64,000 nt of DNA from Prochlorococcus sp. AG-363-B11 (GTDB lineage: Bacteria; Cyanobacteriota; Cyanobacteriia; PCC-6307; Cyanobiaceae), in assembly GCA_003278425.1 (NCBI GenBank), contig QCFE01000002.1:1-64000 (forward strand). Reading direction: 5' to 3'. The position numbers were made by a program, and so were the translations under genes. Positions 1 to 9,969 of the stretch are shown here, piece after piece (position 1 is the stretch's first letter; each line of letters opens with the position of its first letter). The notes beneath the pieces are model-generated. The model made no database searches. It was not told where the DNA came from and worked only from the letters and a program-made list of their open reading frames with translations.

Positions 1-1130
1 CAAATCTTTAACAATTTTGTAATCACTTCCTTTTCTCCTTTTCCAGTTAAAGCACTCATAGTTGTATCTGCCTTACAGCTTAAATCTTTACTTGGAAGAT
101 CAGACTTATTCCCAACTAAAAGTTTAGGGGTACCGGTAGGAATTTGTTCCAGGAGTTTTTGATCATTATTTGTCCAACCTTGGCTAACATCAAAAATAAG
201 TACAATTACATCTGCAGTTAATAAAGCTTTTTGGCTTAATGAGACCCCTATTTTTTCAATTTCATCATCTGTTTCTCGGATCCCAGCGGTATCAAGAAGT
301 GTAATTGGAATACCTTTTAAAATAATTTCACTTTCTAAAAGATCTCTTGTAGTGCCGGGTAAGTTTGTAACTATAGCCTTTTTTTTCTTACTTAAAAGAT
401 TTAGTAGAGAACTTTTCCCTACATTCGGTGATCCAATCAGTGCAACTTTTAAACCATGACGAATTAAGTATCCTTGGTTTGCATCGGAAATAAGTTGATT
501 TAGTTGGCCACGAATTAACATCAACTCAGCTAAGAGGTTTTTTGAATTAAGTACTGGTAGGTCTTCCTCAAAGTCTATTCGGGCTTCAATTTCACTGAGC
601 TGGTCAAGGAGTTTGCTTCTTATTTCATTTATGCAATTTGTAATACTACCGTCAATTCCTGCAATAGCTAATTGCGCAGCTTTTTGAGTTCGAGCACTTA
701 TCAATTCGTGAATAGCTTCTGCTTGTGTAACACCAAGACGTCCATTTAAGACGGCCCGTTGGGTAAATTCTCCAGGGAATGCCCTTCGTGTATTGGGTTG
801 ACTTAATACTTCTTCCAGTACTTGCTGCACTGCTATTAATCCTCCATGGCAATGAATCTCTACTACATCTTCTCCTGTAAAACTCCTTGGGCCCTCCATT
901 ATCAATATTAAAACCTCATCAATCTTTTTTTTTGTTTCTCGACTTATGACATATCCATAAAGAATTGAGTGGCTTTTCCAAACTTGCTTTCCTGGAATTT
1001 GGACAATAGTGGATACAACTTTCTTTGCCAATGGCCCAGATACTTTGACAATTGCAATGGCACCTTCTCCTGGTGAGATCGCTGAAGCAATGGCCGCAAT
1101 TGTTTCTTCTGTAGGAAATATCAGACTCAT
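1..1130 (-). CDS. mnmE: tRNA uridine-5-carboxymethylaminomethyl modification GTPase MnmE (3' end outside window)
   Basis: With MnmG, MnmE installs the 5-(carboxy)aminomethyl group on the wobble uridine of several tRNAs. About 376 N-terminal residues are visible, of roughly 450-460 normal for the family, so the C-terminal helical part with the catalytic cysteine motif lies beyond the left edge. The N-terminal tetrahydrofolate-binding domain is followed by the G domain: G1 GSPNVGKS near residues 233-240, GTTRD near 259-263, DTAG near 280-283 and an NKSD G4 motif. The reading frame is intact to base 1. The ATG at 1130 gives the usual start (MSLIFPTEETIAAIAS). The gene diverges from the DUF2062 gene across 69 bases. 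Confidence 0.96.
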   Translation of the reverse strand, partial: MSLIFPTEETIAAIASAISPGEGAIAIVKVSGPLAKKVVSTIVQIPGKQVWKSHSILYGYVISRETKKKIDEVLILIMEGPRSFTGEDVVEIHCHGGLIAVQQVLEEVLSQPNTRRAFPGEFTQRAVLNGRLGVTQAEAIHELISARTQKAAQLAIAGIDGSITNCINEIRSKLLDQLSEIEARIDFEEDLPVLNSKNLLAELMLIRGQLNQLISDANQGYLIRHGLKVALIGSPNVGKSSLLNLLSKKKKAIVTNLPGTTRDLLESEIILKGIPITLLDTAGIRETDDEIEKIGVSLSQKALLTADVIVLIFDVSQGWTNNDQKLLEQIPTGTPKLLVGNKSDLPSKDLSCKADTTMSALTGKGEKEVITKLLKI

Positions 1131-1199
1131 AAACTAACTTATTGAATTTTTTACTACGATTATTTCCATACTTTGCATAACCACTTTTAAGAATTTGCA

Positions 1200-1664
1200 A
1201 TGATAAGAACTTCCCTTAAGTGGTACAAGAAATTTCGACGCTCGTTGTCTTTGCTTTGGGAGATTAAAGGAACACCACAAGAAAGGGCACGGGGAATATC
1301 GGTTGGTGTTTTTAGTGGTTGTTTTCCTCTTTTTGGATTGCAGTCTTTGATTGGGATTTGTTTGGCAAGTTTGTTTAAAGCTAATCATTGTCTTGCTGTT
1401 ATAGGGACATGGATTAGTAATCCACTAACATACATTCCACTTTATTGGTTTAACTATAAGATTGGATCCTTCTTTTTGGGTCGAGAGAGTGAATTAAATA
1501 ACTTTAGTGAACTAACTCAAAGGCAGATGTGGGAGCAAGGTTGGATAATTAGCAGTAGTATATTTTTGGGTTCATTCATTGTGGGATTATTTTTAGGCTT
1601 GATTCTAGGTCTTTTGTCTTATATCTTTTTTAAATCATTCTCTAACAAAAGGACTCCTAATTAG
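1200..1664 (+). CDS. DUF2062 family membrane protein
   Basis: A 154-residue protein with the DUF2062 pattern: a basic N-terminus, then a glycine-rich hydrophobic segment (GISVGVFSGCFPLFGLQS) near residues 32-49, a second membrane stretch with the conserved TWISNPLTYIPLYWF motif near 70-84, and a C-terminal glycine/leucine-rich transmembrane helix near 118-145. The biochemical role of the family is not established. It is probably an inner-membrane protein. It is divergent from mnmE and convergent with the downstream (p)ppGpp gene, so probably has its own promoter. No terminator hairpin was seen in 1665-1743. Confidence 0.85.
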   Translation: MIRTSLKWYKKFRRSLSLLWEIKGTPQERARGISVGVFSGCFPLFGLQSLIGICLASLFKANHCLAVIGTWISNPLTYIPLYWFNYKIGSFFLGRESELNNFSELTQRQMWEQGWIISSSIFLGSFIVGLFLGLILGLLSYIFFKSFSNKRTPN

Positions 1665-1743
1665 AGCTGTATGGTTAAGTCACTTTTCAAATAGACTGCA
1701 TTTATCTTCTAACGCTCTAATGGAGTTGTAAAGGTCCTAGTAA

Positions 1744-4074
1744 TTAATTTAAGCCTGTGCGAGCAATATCAAGAACATCTGCCATAGCACGAATCTTATT
1801 GATCGTTACTGTAAGCTGCTCAGAATTTTTCAACTCGATTTTAAGGTCAATACAGGCTGGTTTCCCAGAAGAAGTTTGGACACGCGCATCACTCACATTA
1901 ATCCCATTATCTGAAAGACGCATCAATATGTCTTTTAGAACACCGACTCGATCAATTACTTCAATTCTTATTTGTGTCGAGAACTTATTGCTTTGATTAA
2001 GCTGACTACTATTCCAGCTAATGGGTAACCGTCTTGCACTTGGAACTGATTCTAAATTTATACAATCCTGCCGATGTATGGTAATACCATGATTGCCTAG
2101 AGCAACGGTTCCGACGATTTCTTCTCCAGGAAGAGGGCTACAACAACCACCTAGTCGATACTCAAGTCCTTCCAACCCAATAATAGGCGAGTATTTTATT
2201 GATGATTTACTTGATGTTGATGTGTCTTGATGACTGTTTATACGATCAACAACATCATCCTTCTTTTCTATGGTAAGAGTAGTCATATTTTGAAGACGGA
2301 TCTCTTCCCTAAGACGATTAAGAATTTGATGAAGTGTAATTGCTCCAAAACCAAGAGCAGCAAGTAAATCGTCTGTTGATTTTAGATTACATCGTTCAGA
2401 GACTCGTTTCATTGCCTCACCATTAAGCAATGTGTCAAAACCTTTTCTACCTAAATCCCTTTCTAGGAGATCTTTCCCTCTTTGAATTGTTTCGTCTCTA
2501 TGGCTAATTTTATACCATTGTCTTATACGATTTCTTGCTGTAGGAGTTGCTACATAGTTCAGCCAGTCAAGACTAGGGTGAGCTGTTTTGCTTGTAATAA
2601 TCTCAACAAAATCTCCATTTTCTAATGGCGTAGTCAAGGCACAAAGCTTGTCATTAATGCGTGTTCCATGACAATGGTTTCCAATTTCAGAGTGAATTCG
2701 ATAGGCGAAATCGATAGCAGTTGAACCTTTTCTTAGACCGACAACATCTCCCTTAGGAGTGAATACAAAAACTTCTTCATCAAATAAATCTTCTTTAATT
2801 GAGGAAAGATAGTCGTTATGGTCTGAGCTACCTTCCTCTTGTTGCCAGTCAACAAGTTGGCGAAGCCAATTAAATCGCTCTGTATTGCCTGCAGCTGGAG
2901 AGCCACCTTCTTTGTATTTCCAATGCGCGGCAATTCCAAACTCGGCAACCTGATGCATTTCAGGTGTCCTTATTTGTACTTCGATTGGCCTATGCCTACC
3001 AATTACCGCTGTATGAAGTGACTGATATCCATTTGGCTTAGGGAGACCTATATAATCTTTGAAACGTCCGGGTATAGGCCTGAATGTATCATGCACGACC
3101 GCTAAAGCTCGATAACAGGTTTCTAAATTAGGAACAAGAATTCGAAGTGCTGCAACATCGTAAATCTCATGAAACTCTTTGTCTTGGCGTTGCATTTTGC
3201 TCCATATACCAAATAAGTGCTTTGGACGCCCAGTAATTTCACAATCACTCAGACCTGATTTCATTAAGCGAGCTTTTAGTGACTCAACTGTTATTGCTAA
3301 ACGTTTTTCTCTTTCACTGCGCTTTGTTACGACTTCTTGTTGAATTTGCTTATAAGCATTTGGTTCCAGAAGTTTAAATGCAAGATCTTCTAATTCCCAT
3401 TTAAAGCGACCTATCCCTAGACGATTAGCTAGGGGAGCATAGATTTCTCTGGTTTCAAGCGCAATTCGTTTTTGCTTGTCAGGTTGTAAGGCATCTATTG
3501 TTCGCATATTGTGCAATCTATCTGCCAGTTTCACAAGAACTACACGTATATCACTAGCCATTGCTAGAAACATTTTGCGAAGGTTTTCAGCTTGAGCCTC
3601 GGTCCTATTTGGGAAATGAATACCTCCTAATTTGGTGACGCCTTCAACTAAGGCTTTAACTTCAGTCCCGAAATATTCTTCTAATTGATCAAGAGAAATA
3701 TTTGTATCTTCAACAACATCATGAAGGAAACCGGCTGCTATGACTTTAGGACTGGCTCCAATTTCTTTTAGGAGATTGGCTACCGCAACAGGGTGAATTA
3801 TGTATGGATCACCACTTACTCTAAATTGACCTTTGTGAAGTCTAAATGCTAGATCAAAAGCTGATGCTAGTAATGCTTCTGAATCAGCTGGGCAACATTC
3901 TCCTATAGGAGTTGGAACTTGTTTGATGCAATTGTTCAACCATTCTGGTAGTGGGATGCCATAGTCATCAGAGCTCTGAATGAGATCCTCTCTAAGTAAA
4001 GGTTCATCAGACATGGTTAAATCCCAAGCCAATGTGGCTTGTGTTGTATTAGACGCAGAAGAGGCGTTTAACAT
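1744..4074 (-). CDS. spoT: Bifunctional (p)ppGpp synthetase/hydrolase (RelA/SpoT homologue)
   Basis: A full-length 776-residue Rel enzyme that makes and degrades the stringent-response alarmone. The HD hydrolase domain has HDVVEDT at 118-124 and ADRLHNMRT near 184-192, so the hydrolase looks active. The synthetase domain follows, with the FKDYIGLPKPNGYQSLH stretch near 338-354. A TGS domain starts near 430 (VFVFTPKGDVVGLRKGS) and a C-terminal ACT domain occupies roughly the last 80 residues. As the only Rel-type gene here, it is likely the sole long RSH enzyme, as is usual in cyanobacteria (inference). The start is ATG. It diverges from the ABC ATPase gene. Confidence 0.96.
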   Translation of the reverse strand: MLNASSASNTTQATLAWDLTMSDEPLLREDLIQSSDDYGIPLPEWLNNCIKQVPTPIGECCPADSEALLASAFDLAFRLHKGQFRVSGDPYIIHPVAVANLLKEIGASPKVIAAGFLHDVVEDTNISLDQLEEYFGTEVKALVEGVTKLGGIHFPNRTEAQAENLRKMFLAMASDIRVVLVKLADRLHNMRTIDALQPDKQKRIALETREIYAPLANRLGIGRFKWELEDLAFKLLEPNAYKQIQQEVVTKRSEREKRLAITVESLKARLMKSGLSDCEITGRPKHLFGIWSKMQRQDKEFHEIYDVAALRILVPNLETCYRALAVVHDTFRPIPGRFKDYIGLPKPNGYQSLHTAVIGRHRPIEVQIRTPEMHQVAEFGIAAHWKYKEGGSPAAGNTERFNWLRQLVDWQQEEGSSDHNDYLSSIKEDLFDEEVFVFTPKGDVVGLRKGSTAIDFAYRIHSEIGNHCHGTRINDKLCALTTPLENGDFVEIITSKTAHPSLDWLNYVATPTARNRIRQWYKISHRDETIQRGKDLLERDLGRKGFDTLLNGEAMKRVSERCNLKSTDDLLAALGFGAITLHQILNRLREEIRLQNMTTLTIEKKDDVVDRINSHQDTSTSSKSSIKYSPIIGLEGLEYRLGGCCSPLPGEEIVGTVALGNHGITIHRQDCINLESVPSARRLPISWNSSQLNQSNKFSTQIRIEVIDRVGVLKDILMRLSDNGINVSDARVQTSSGKPACIDLKIELKNSEQLTVTINKIRAMADVLDIARTGLN

Positions 4075-4129
4075 CTGACCCAGTGGGTTTACTCATCTTA
4101 TTCAGGCTTAAGCAGCCTTGCTAAAATTT

Positions 4130-5740
4130 ATGAATTGTTCTCAAAATGATGTCTTAAATATTAAAGATCTTAGTATTTCATACCCATATGGTAAGAAGTG
4201 GGTCTTAGACAGATTGAGTCTGACGCTTAGGGATGGAGAACGCCTTGCATTGCTGGGAAGTTCAGGTTGTGGAAAAAGTACTGTTGCGAAGGCTTTGTTG
4301 CAAATAATTCCTCAAGGCAGTATTTGCAAAGGAGAAATTTTACTGAAAGGTAACGATTTACTTAAAAAATCTAATGAGGCTTTGCACAAATTGCGAGGTG
4401 AATTAATTGGGCTAGTTTTCCAGGATCCTGGCACCCGTCTTAATCCCTTAATGACCATTGGGGAGCACCTTTTGGATACTTTGTATGCTCATTATCCAGA
4501 TCAATCATCTTCTTTAAGGAGAATTAGAGCAGAAGAATTATTAGATAAGGTTGGAATTAGTTCCCAACGTTTCAATTCATACCCTCATGAGTTCAGTGGT
4601 GGAATGTGTCAACGTGTGGCGATTGCTATGGCGATTGCTTTGAATCCACTTTTGATAATTGCTGATGAACCAACTTCTAGTCTTGATGTAGCAATTGCTA
4701 ATCAAATTATGGGTGAATTAAGCTTTCTTTGTGATGAGCTTGGAAGCTCTCTATTATTAATTACTCATGATCTTGCACTCGCTTCGAGATGGTGTTCTAG
4801 AATGGCAATTCTTGATCAAGGCAAGATTGTAGAAGAGTGTCCTACTCAAGAATTGATACAGTCACCTAAGTCTTTTATAGCTAAGCGGTTAGTTGAGGCA
4901 GCAAGAAATCGTGAGGAATTAACGCTTCTTGCAAAGCCACTTGAGAAAGTGATTTTAGAAGTCGATCGATTACGTTGCTGGCATTCAATGGGAGGGATGC
5001 CTTGGAAACCAATTTGGGTGAAAGCAATTGACGAAGTCAGTTTCTCGTTGCATATAGGGGAAACGTTAGGGTTAGTAGGCGTTTCTGGTTGTGGTAAAAG
5101 TACATTATGTCGAGCTCTCTTAGGCCTTATCCCAATTAGAGGAGGGGAAGTGAAATTGTTAGGAAGGAATCTAGCGACATTAAAGAGACATGATTTGAAA
5201 ATTGCCAGACAATCTTTGCAAATGATTTTTCAAGATCCCTTTGCTTCTTTGAATCCTCAGATGACTGTTTTAGAGACAGTCTCTGACCCTCTATTACTTC
5301 ATGGCTTGGCAACAAAAACTAGCGCAAAGGAAAAAGTTAGGTTGTTATTAGAACAAGTAGGCTTAATTCCAGCAGATGATTTTATTTATCGTTTGCCAAG
5401 TCATCTTTCAGGTGGTCAGCAGCAGAGGGTTGCCATTGCACGTTCATTAGCCTTATCTCCTAAGGTTCTTATTTGTGATGAAAGCATTAGTATGTTAGAT
5501 CTGGAAATTCAGGCAGATATTTTGGACTTATTGCGCTTGCTGCAAAAAAATCTTGGATTAGCCATTATTTTTATTACTCATGATTTATCTGTAGCTAGTT
5601 CTTTTTGCCATAGGGTCATTGTTCTAGATCAAGGAAGAATTGTGGAGGAAGGACCTGCAGAACAAATATTCCGAGCTCCACAATCTCGACTGACAAAGGA
5701 ATTAATTAGTTCTTCACCAACAATTACTTCGGCTTTTTAA
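4130..5740 (+). CDS. ABC transporter ATPase with two fused nucleotide-binding domains (oligopeptide/dipeptide type)
   Basis: Two complete ABC ATPase cassettes lie in one chain of about 536 residues. Each has a Walker A (GSSGCGKST and GVSGCGKST), an ABC signature (FSGGMCQRVAIA and LSGGQQQRVAIA) and a Walker B (LIIADEP and VLICDES). Cassette 1 keeps the usual DEP; in cassette 2 it reads DES. The arrangement matches DppD-DppF/GsiA-like fusions that energise peptide or nickel importers at the inner membrane. No permease or binding protein gene is nearby, so the substrate cannot be told. ATG at 4130 is preferred over an in-frame TTG at 4118. Confidence 0.9.
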   Translation: MNCSQNDVLNIKDLSISYPYGKKWVLDRLSLTLRDGERLALLGSSGCGKSTVAKALLQIIPQGSICKGEILLKGNDLLKKSNEALHKLRGELIGLVFQDPGTRLNPLMTIGEHLLDTLYAHYPDQSSSLRRIRAEELLDKVGISSQRFNSYPHEFSGGMCQRVAIAMAIALNPLLIIADEPTSSLDVAIANQIMGELSFLCDELGSSLLLITHDLALASRWCSRMAILDQGKIVEECPTQELIQSPKSFIAKRLVEAARNREELTLLAKPLEKVILEVDRLRCWHSMGGMPWKPIWVKAIDEVSFSLHIGETLGLVGVSGCGKSTLCRALLGLIPIRGGEVKLLGRNLATLKRHDLKIARQSLQMIFQDPFASLNPQMTVLETVSDPLLLHGLATKTSAKEKVRLLLEQVGLIPADDFIYRLPSHLSGGQQQRVAIARSLALSPKVLICDESISMLDLEIQADILDLLRLLQKNLGLAIIFITHDLSVASSFCHRVIVLDQGRIVEEGPAEQIFRAPQSRLTKELISSSPTITSAF

Positions 5741-5749
5741 TTCTCAATA

Positions 5750-6706
5750 TTACTTGCGTAAAATAGAAAGAATTTTTTGAAAATCATCGGGCAATGGAGC
5801 TTCGAAAAGCATTTCTTTTTTTGAGATAGGATGTTTTAAGCCAAGGCATACGGCATGTAATACTTGACCTGCAAGCTTTGTTGGTAATTTCTTGCAACGA
5901 CTATAAGTTGCATCCCCAAGTATTGGATGCCCCATATGAGCTGAATGGACACGGATTTGATGAGTTCGACCTGTATCTAGTTTAAACCTTAGAAGAGAGT
6001 AATCACCAAGACGTTCTCTTAGACTCCAATGTGTACAAGCATATCGGCCGGATTCATCATTAACTACTGCATATCTTTTTCTATCCACTGGATGACGACC
6101 AATTGCACCTAATATTACTCCTTTGTCGCCAACAGGTACTCCATGTACTAACGCTAAATACTGACGAGAGGCGATCCTTTTTTGAATTTGTATCTGGAGA
6201 TTTACTAAGGCTTCTTGACTTTTAGCTACTACAATGCAGCCTGTCGTGTCTTTGTCAAGTCTATGAACAATGCCAGGACGAAGCTTACCATTGATTCCAG
6301 GAAGGTCGGAACAGTGATGCAATAAACCATTCACTAATGTTCCACTTTTGTTACCTGGAGCAGGATGGACTGTTAAACCTGCTTGCTTATTAATAATTAT
6401 GAGATGTTCATCTTCATAAAGGATATTCAAATTTATTTTTTCTGGTTTTAGATAGGGTAGTGGTTCAGGTGGAAGCACCCATATTTTAATTTCGTCATCT
6501 TTGCGAAGAGGAGTCTTAGCTTTTCCTTGTTTCCCATTAACCAGTACTAAACCTTCTTCGATGAACTTTTGAATTCTTACTCTGCTTTGCTCTTGGCGTT
6601 GACTCACTAGCCAACGGTCTAAGCGCATTGGTAATTCCCTTTGGTAATGGAGTATTACCAGCTCTCCTTCTCCAGTTCCGAAACCTTGTGTTTGATTTGT
6701 AGACAT
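5750..6706 (-). CDS. rluD: Ribosomal large subunit pseudouridine synthase, RluD/RluA family
   Basis: This isomerises specific uridines in 23S rRNA. The 318-residue chain has an N-terminal S4 RNA-binding domain near residues 27-80 (LDRWLVSQRQEQSRVRIQKF) and the RluA-family catalytic domain with HRLDKDTTG near 148-156, whose Asp is the catalytic nucleophile. It continues with DTGRTHQIRVH in the C-terminal half. S4 plus this length favours RluD (helix 69) but the exact target uridines cannot be read from sequence. Its ATG overlaps the TAA of the upstream rbgA gene by one base (TAATG), so the two are probably translationally coupled. Confidence 0.93.
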   Translation of the reverse strand: MSTNQTQGFGTGEGELVILHYQRELPMRLDRWLVSQRQEQSRVRIQKFIEEGLVLVNGKQGKAKTPLRKDDEIKIWVLPPEPLPYLKPEKINLNILYEDEHLIIINKQAGLTVHPAPGNKSGTLVNGLLHHCSDLPGINGKLRPGIVHRLDKDTTGCIVVAKSQEALVNLQIQIQKRIASRQYLALVHGVPVGDKGVILGAIGRHPVDRKRYAVVNDESGRYACTHWSLRERLGDYSLLRFKLDTGRTHQIRVHSAHMGHPILGDATYSRCKKLPTKLAGQVLHAVCLGLKHPISKKEMLFEAPLPDDFQKILSILRK

Positions 6707-7557
6707 TAGGGAAGCTCTAAAGAAATAGGACCAATTAAGTTTTTTCGGAAATCATCTAATAATTTTTGAGCCATGCGACGGGTATTCCCTGAAGTATGTT
6801 GCTTTGCTGCAGTTTGTAACCATAGGTGACCATTGTTTTTTGCTTCTTCAATTTGGATCCCATATCGCTTTTCAAGAATATGGGAAGGTTTACTAAAGGA
6901 ATGTATTTGTTCACATTGTCCTAGTAATCTTAGGAATCTTATTGCGACATATTCCACATCGTACGATGCCTGACCTATGTCATCGCAGAAAGCAAGTCTT
7001 AATGCAGCCTCTTGATTCTCTAATCGACTTGGAAGAACTCCTGGTGCATCAAGTAAGTCAAGTTGTTGTCCAACACGTACCCATCTTAAAGATCGAGTAA
7101 CACCTGCACGTCTAGAACTTTGGACAACTTTCTTATTCACTAATCTATTTATGAGAGCTGATTTTCCGACATTTGGGAAACCAAGAGTAAGAGCTCTAAC
7201 TGCTCGATGTTCCATCCCTCTTGATTTACGACGATTATTTAATTCTTTACCTAATCCTATGGCTGCTTCTTTAATTTGCTTTGTCCCTGCCCCATCTTTT
7301 GCATTGCACCACAGTACTCTTTGCCCTTGCTGCTTAAACCAAGCATCCCAGATTTCTAAGGCCTTGGTAGGAATCATATCTCTACGATTAATCACTAATA
7401 AATGTTTTTTGTTGTTAATCCATTTTTGAAGACAGGGGTGAGAAGTGGAGCGTGGTATACGAGCATCTCGCACTTCTATAATAAGGTCTACTTTTTCAAG
7501 ACTTAGATTAAGTTGTTTCTCTGCTTTGGCTATGTGGCCTGGATACCACTGAATCAT
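6706..7557 (-). CDS. ylqF: Ribosome biogenesis GTPase RbgA/YlqF
   Basis: A circularly permuted GTPase that takes part in late 50S subunit assembly. The G4-like NRRDM motif comes first (near residue 60), followed by G1 GFPNVGKSALIN and G3 DAPG, the order expected for the YlqF/YawG class. The C-terminal RNA-binding tail is present. The family's N-terminus (IQWYPGHIAKA) begins right at the ATG at 7557; a GTG four codons upstream at 7569 is the alternative. It forms a two-gene ribosome-maturation unit with the pseudouridine synthase downstream. Confidence 0.93.
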   Translation of the reverse strand: MIQWYPGHIAKAEKQLNLSLEKVDLIIEVRDARIPRSTSHPCLQKWINNKKHLLVINRRDMIPTKALEIWDAWFKQQGQRVLWCNAKDGAGTKQIKEAAIGLGKELNNRRKSRGMEHRAVRALTLGFPNVGKSALINRLVNKKVVQSSRRAGVTRSLRWVRVGQQLDLLDAPGVLPSRLENQEAALRLAFCDDIGQASYDVEYVAIRFLRLLGQCEQIHSFSKPSHILEKRYGIQIEEAKNNGHLWLQTAAKQHTSGNTRRMAQKLLDDFRKNLIGPISLELP

Positions 7558-7569
7558 TTGGGTGCTCAC

Positions 7570-7946
7570 GGCACAAAAGGTAAAAAATAAGGAACAAGAG
7601 TAATTACCAAATTACGTCAAATTAGTTTCAATTACTTTTCTCTAGATTAATACTTCTGAATGTTGTGAGGGTTAAATGCAGTATTTATGATGGGAACTCT
7701 TTTTTACTTCACCAGCTTCATTGAAAATAACTTTGGATTAGGTTTATTAACCTATTGGGGTCTAGATTTTGAATTTAGTTTAGGTAAGCAATCACTCTTT
7801 CTAAAGTGTGAGAAATTGATTACTTGTTATATCAATGCTTCTCAGCTTTCTTACCTATGGTCAGGTGAATTCTCTGGCTGATGGTGGAATTATTTGTACC
7901 ATTCTCAGGTTAGCCTCACCTGGTTTTATATATTGCAAAGCAATTC
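7570..7946 (+). other. Intergenic region upstream of pgk
   Basis: A 377-base gap between the divergent rbgA and pgk genes. It holds an open frame of 64 codons (7687-7881) with no recognisable family or ribosome binding site, which I do not consider a gene. Its main content is the structured element at 7862-7922, described separately, and presumably the promoters of both neighbours. No clear -35/-10 pair stands out. Confidence 0.6.
7862..7922 (+). promoter_or_regulatory. Nested stem-loop in the presumed pgk leader
   Basis: Three helices nest here. CAGGTGA at 7862-7868 pairs with TCACCTG at 7916-7922, GGCT at 7876-7879 with AGCC at 7912-7915, and ATGGT at 7881-7885 with ACCAT at 7898-7902. The 3' strands of the outer and middle helices are contiguous, so they could stack coaxially with a 7-base bulge on the 5' side. 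It ends 24 bases before the pgk ATG. A leader regulatory structure is an inference. Confidence 0.4.
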
Positions 7947-9155
7947 ATGGCAAAGCGTTCTCTTTCAAGTCTCGGCGCAGAGGACCTATGCGGTAAGAGA
8001 GTTTTGGTACGTGTTGATTTTAACGTCCCTTTGAATGAAGAAGGTTCAATTACTGATGACACACGAATCCGTGCGGCTCTTCCAACTATTAAACACTTAA
8101 TAGATAATCAAGCAAAAATAATTCTTTCAGCGCATTTTGGGAGACCGAAAGGCCAAGTTAATGAAGATATGCGCCTTACACCAGTGTGTAAAAGATTAAG
8201 CGAACTATTACACCAAAATGTTGTAAAGACTGAAAGTTGTATTGGTTCTGACGCGGAATCAAAGGTCAATGCGATGACTAATGGTGATGTTGTGCTTTTG
8301 GAGAATGTCCGCTTTGTTGCTGAGGAAGAAAAGAACGATTCAGGTTTTGCAAAGCAATTAGCTTCTTTGGCAGAAGTTTATGTTAACGATGCTTTTGGAG
8401 CAGCCCATAGAGCCCATGCATCTACTGAAGGCGTTGCAAAGCACTTGAACCCAAGCGTAGCTGGTTACTTAATGGAAAAAGAACTCCAATATTTGCAAGG
8501 AGCTGTTGATGCACCTAAAAGACCTTTGGTTGCAATTGTTGGTGGTTCCAAGGTCAGCAGCAAAATTGGTGTTTTGGAATCGTTAATAGATAAATGTGAC
8601 AAAGTATTGATTGGTGGGGGTATGATTTTTACTTTTTACAAGGCTAGAGGTTTATCTGTGGGAAAAAGCTTGGTTGAAGAAGATAAGCTTGAACTTGCTA
8701 AATCTCTTGAGGAAAAAGCCAAACAAAAGGGTGTTGAGTTGCTTTTACCTAACGACGTTCTTTTAGCGGATAATTTTGCCCCTGATGCTAATAGTCAGGT
8801 AGCTCAAATAAGTGGAATTCCAGAAGGCTGGATGGGCTTAGATATCGGACCTGATTCAATCAAATTATTTCAAGATGCTTTAGCAGATTGCAAGACGGTA
8901 ATTTGGAATGGACCAATGGGCGTTTTTGAATTTAACAAATTTGCAAAAGGTACTAATGCTATTGCGACCACTTTGGCTGATTTAAGTTCAAAAGGTTGTT
9001 GCACTATTATTGGTGGAGGTGATTCAGTTGCCGCTGTGGAAAAGGCAGGTTTAGCTTCAAAGATGTCTCATATTTCCACAGGTGGAGGAGCTAGCTTAGA
9101 ATTGCTTGAAGGTAAAGTCCTTCCGGGTGTAGCTGCTTTAGATGATCAAACTTGA
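7947..9155 (+). CDS. pgk: Phosphoglycerate kinase
   Basis: It transfers phosphate between 1,3-bisphosphoglycerate and ADP, and runs in the ATP-consuming direction in the Calvin cycle. At 402 residues it is full length. Visible motifs are the substrate site RVDFNVPL near residues 22-29, HFGRPKG near 63-69, the hinge-region [10 protein letters not shown] near 197-206 and the glycine-rich nucleotide loop [13 protein letters not shown] near the C-terminus. It is soluble and cytosolic. The ATG at 7947 sits 24 bases after a structured leader. A secreted unknown lies convergently 11 bases downstream. Confidence 0.97.
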   Translation: MAKRSLSSLGAEDLCGKRVLVRVDFNVPLNEEGSITDDTRIRAALPTIKHLIDNQAKIILSAHFGRPKGQVNEDMRLTPVCKRLSELLHQNVVKTESCIGSDAESKVNAMTNGDVVLLENVRFVAEEEKNDSGFAKQLASLAEVYVNDAFGAAHRAHASTEGVAKHLNPSVAGYLMEKELQYLQGAVDAPKRPLVAIVGGSKVSSKIGVLESLIDKCDKVLIGGGMIFTFYKARGLSVGKSLVEEDKLELAKSLEEKAKQKGVELLLPNDVLLADNFAPDANSQVAQISGIPEGWMGLDIGPDSIKLFQDALADCKTVIWNGPMGVFEFNKFAKGTNAIATTLADLSSKGCCTIIGGGDSVAAVEKAGLASKMSHISTGGGASLELLEGKVLPGVAALDDQT

Positions 9156-9166
9156 ATGGGTAATAT

Positions 9167-9916
9167 TTAAGGTCTTAACTCACTAGATGAAGAGACTATT
9201 TTAACTTTTTTTGTTATAGATATAAGGCCTTCTGGATGAGCTATCAAAGCAGCCCATCGTTGCTCTCCTGGTTTAAAAGGTGCACGAGCTGATTTAAATA
9301 TTCCCCCAGAACCAAGTGGTATTAAATCTATATCCTTTTGTGAGTTCTTTGTATTTAACTTAGTATCATTTATAGCTATTAAACCACCAGCGATTATTGA
9401 GTCTTCAAGAGGGTCTTCAAGAATTATATCTATGTCATATACACTTCCAGTAAGAACTGCATCTGGTATCTGAACAGTTACATTGAGCATTTTATTACCA
9501 CTTTTCAGAATTGAGTAGTCACTAACAAGTTCTGCTTTTACTATCTTCCCCTTACTTATAGAGATAGCTAATTTTTGTTTTGATGTGAGATTGTAATTTT
9601 GACCATTTCTTTTTTTTCTACCTTTTACTGTTATTTCTATTAAGTTGCGCTTATTTTGCAATTCCTTGAGAAACTTTATATTCCATTTGGCATTAGGAAA
9701 ATCTTCTAGAAAGGTATCGTATTTTTGCGAGAGACCTTGGGCTATTTCTTCTGAGAAAAGATTGAATAAACCTGATTTATCGGAAGTATTTAATGTTTTC
9801 TCAAGGCTTTGCTGTAGGACTTTAATGTCTCTAGTTTGCGAAAAACTACCTGAGAAAAAAATTAAGAGAATAAAGATTCCAGAAGCCAAAATACGTTTTA
9901 GCAATTTCTGCACCAC
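9167..9916 (-). CDS. Secreted or periplasmic protein of unknown function
   Basis: A 249-residue protein whose first ~27 residues form a signal peptide: basic KLLKR, a hydrophobic core (ILASGIFILLIFFSG) and a polar FSQTRD boundary. The rest is lysine/serine-rich and looks beta-rich. It contains no motif I recognise and no enzymatic signature. The start is GTG. It is convergent with pgk and divergent from murG, so apparently monocistronic. It resembles the lineage-conserved unknowns common in marine picocyanobacteria, but this is from context only. Confidence 0.75.
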   Translation of the reverse strand: MVQKLLKRILASGIFILLIFFSGSFSQTRDIKVLQQSLEKTLNTSDKSGLFNLFSEEIAQGLSQKYDTFLEDFPNAKWNIKFLKELQNKRNLIEITVKGRKKRNGQNYNLTSKQKLAISISKGKIVKAELVSDYSILKSGNKMLNVTVQIPDAVLTGSVYDIDIILEDPLEDSIIAGGLIAINDTKLNTKNSQKDIDLIPLGSGGIFKSARAPFKPGEQRWAALIAHPEGLISITKKVKIVSSSSELRP

Positions 9917-9969
9917 AGATTTCCTTGGGTTATCTATAACTTAATTGTAGATATAGAAAAGGACTTTTT

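Noticed and set aside
7687-7881. A 64-codon frame in front of pgk
   Set aside because: No recognised family, no ribosome binding site, and it runs through the structured leader of pgk. Aromatic, random-looking translation.
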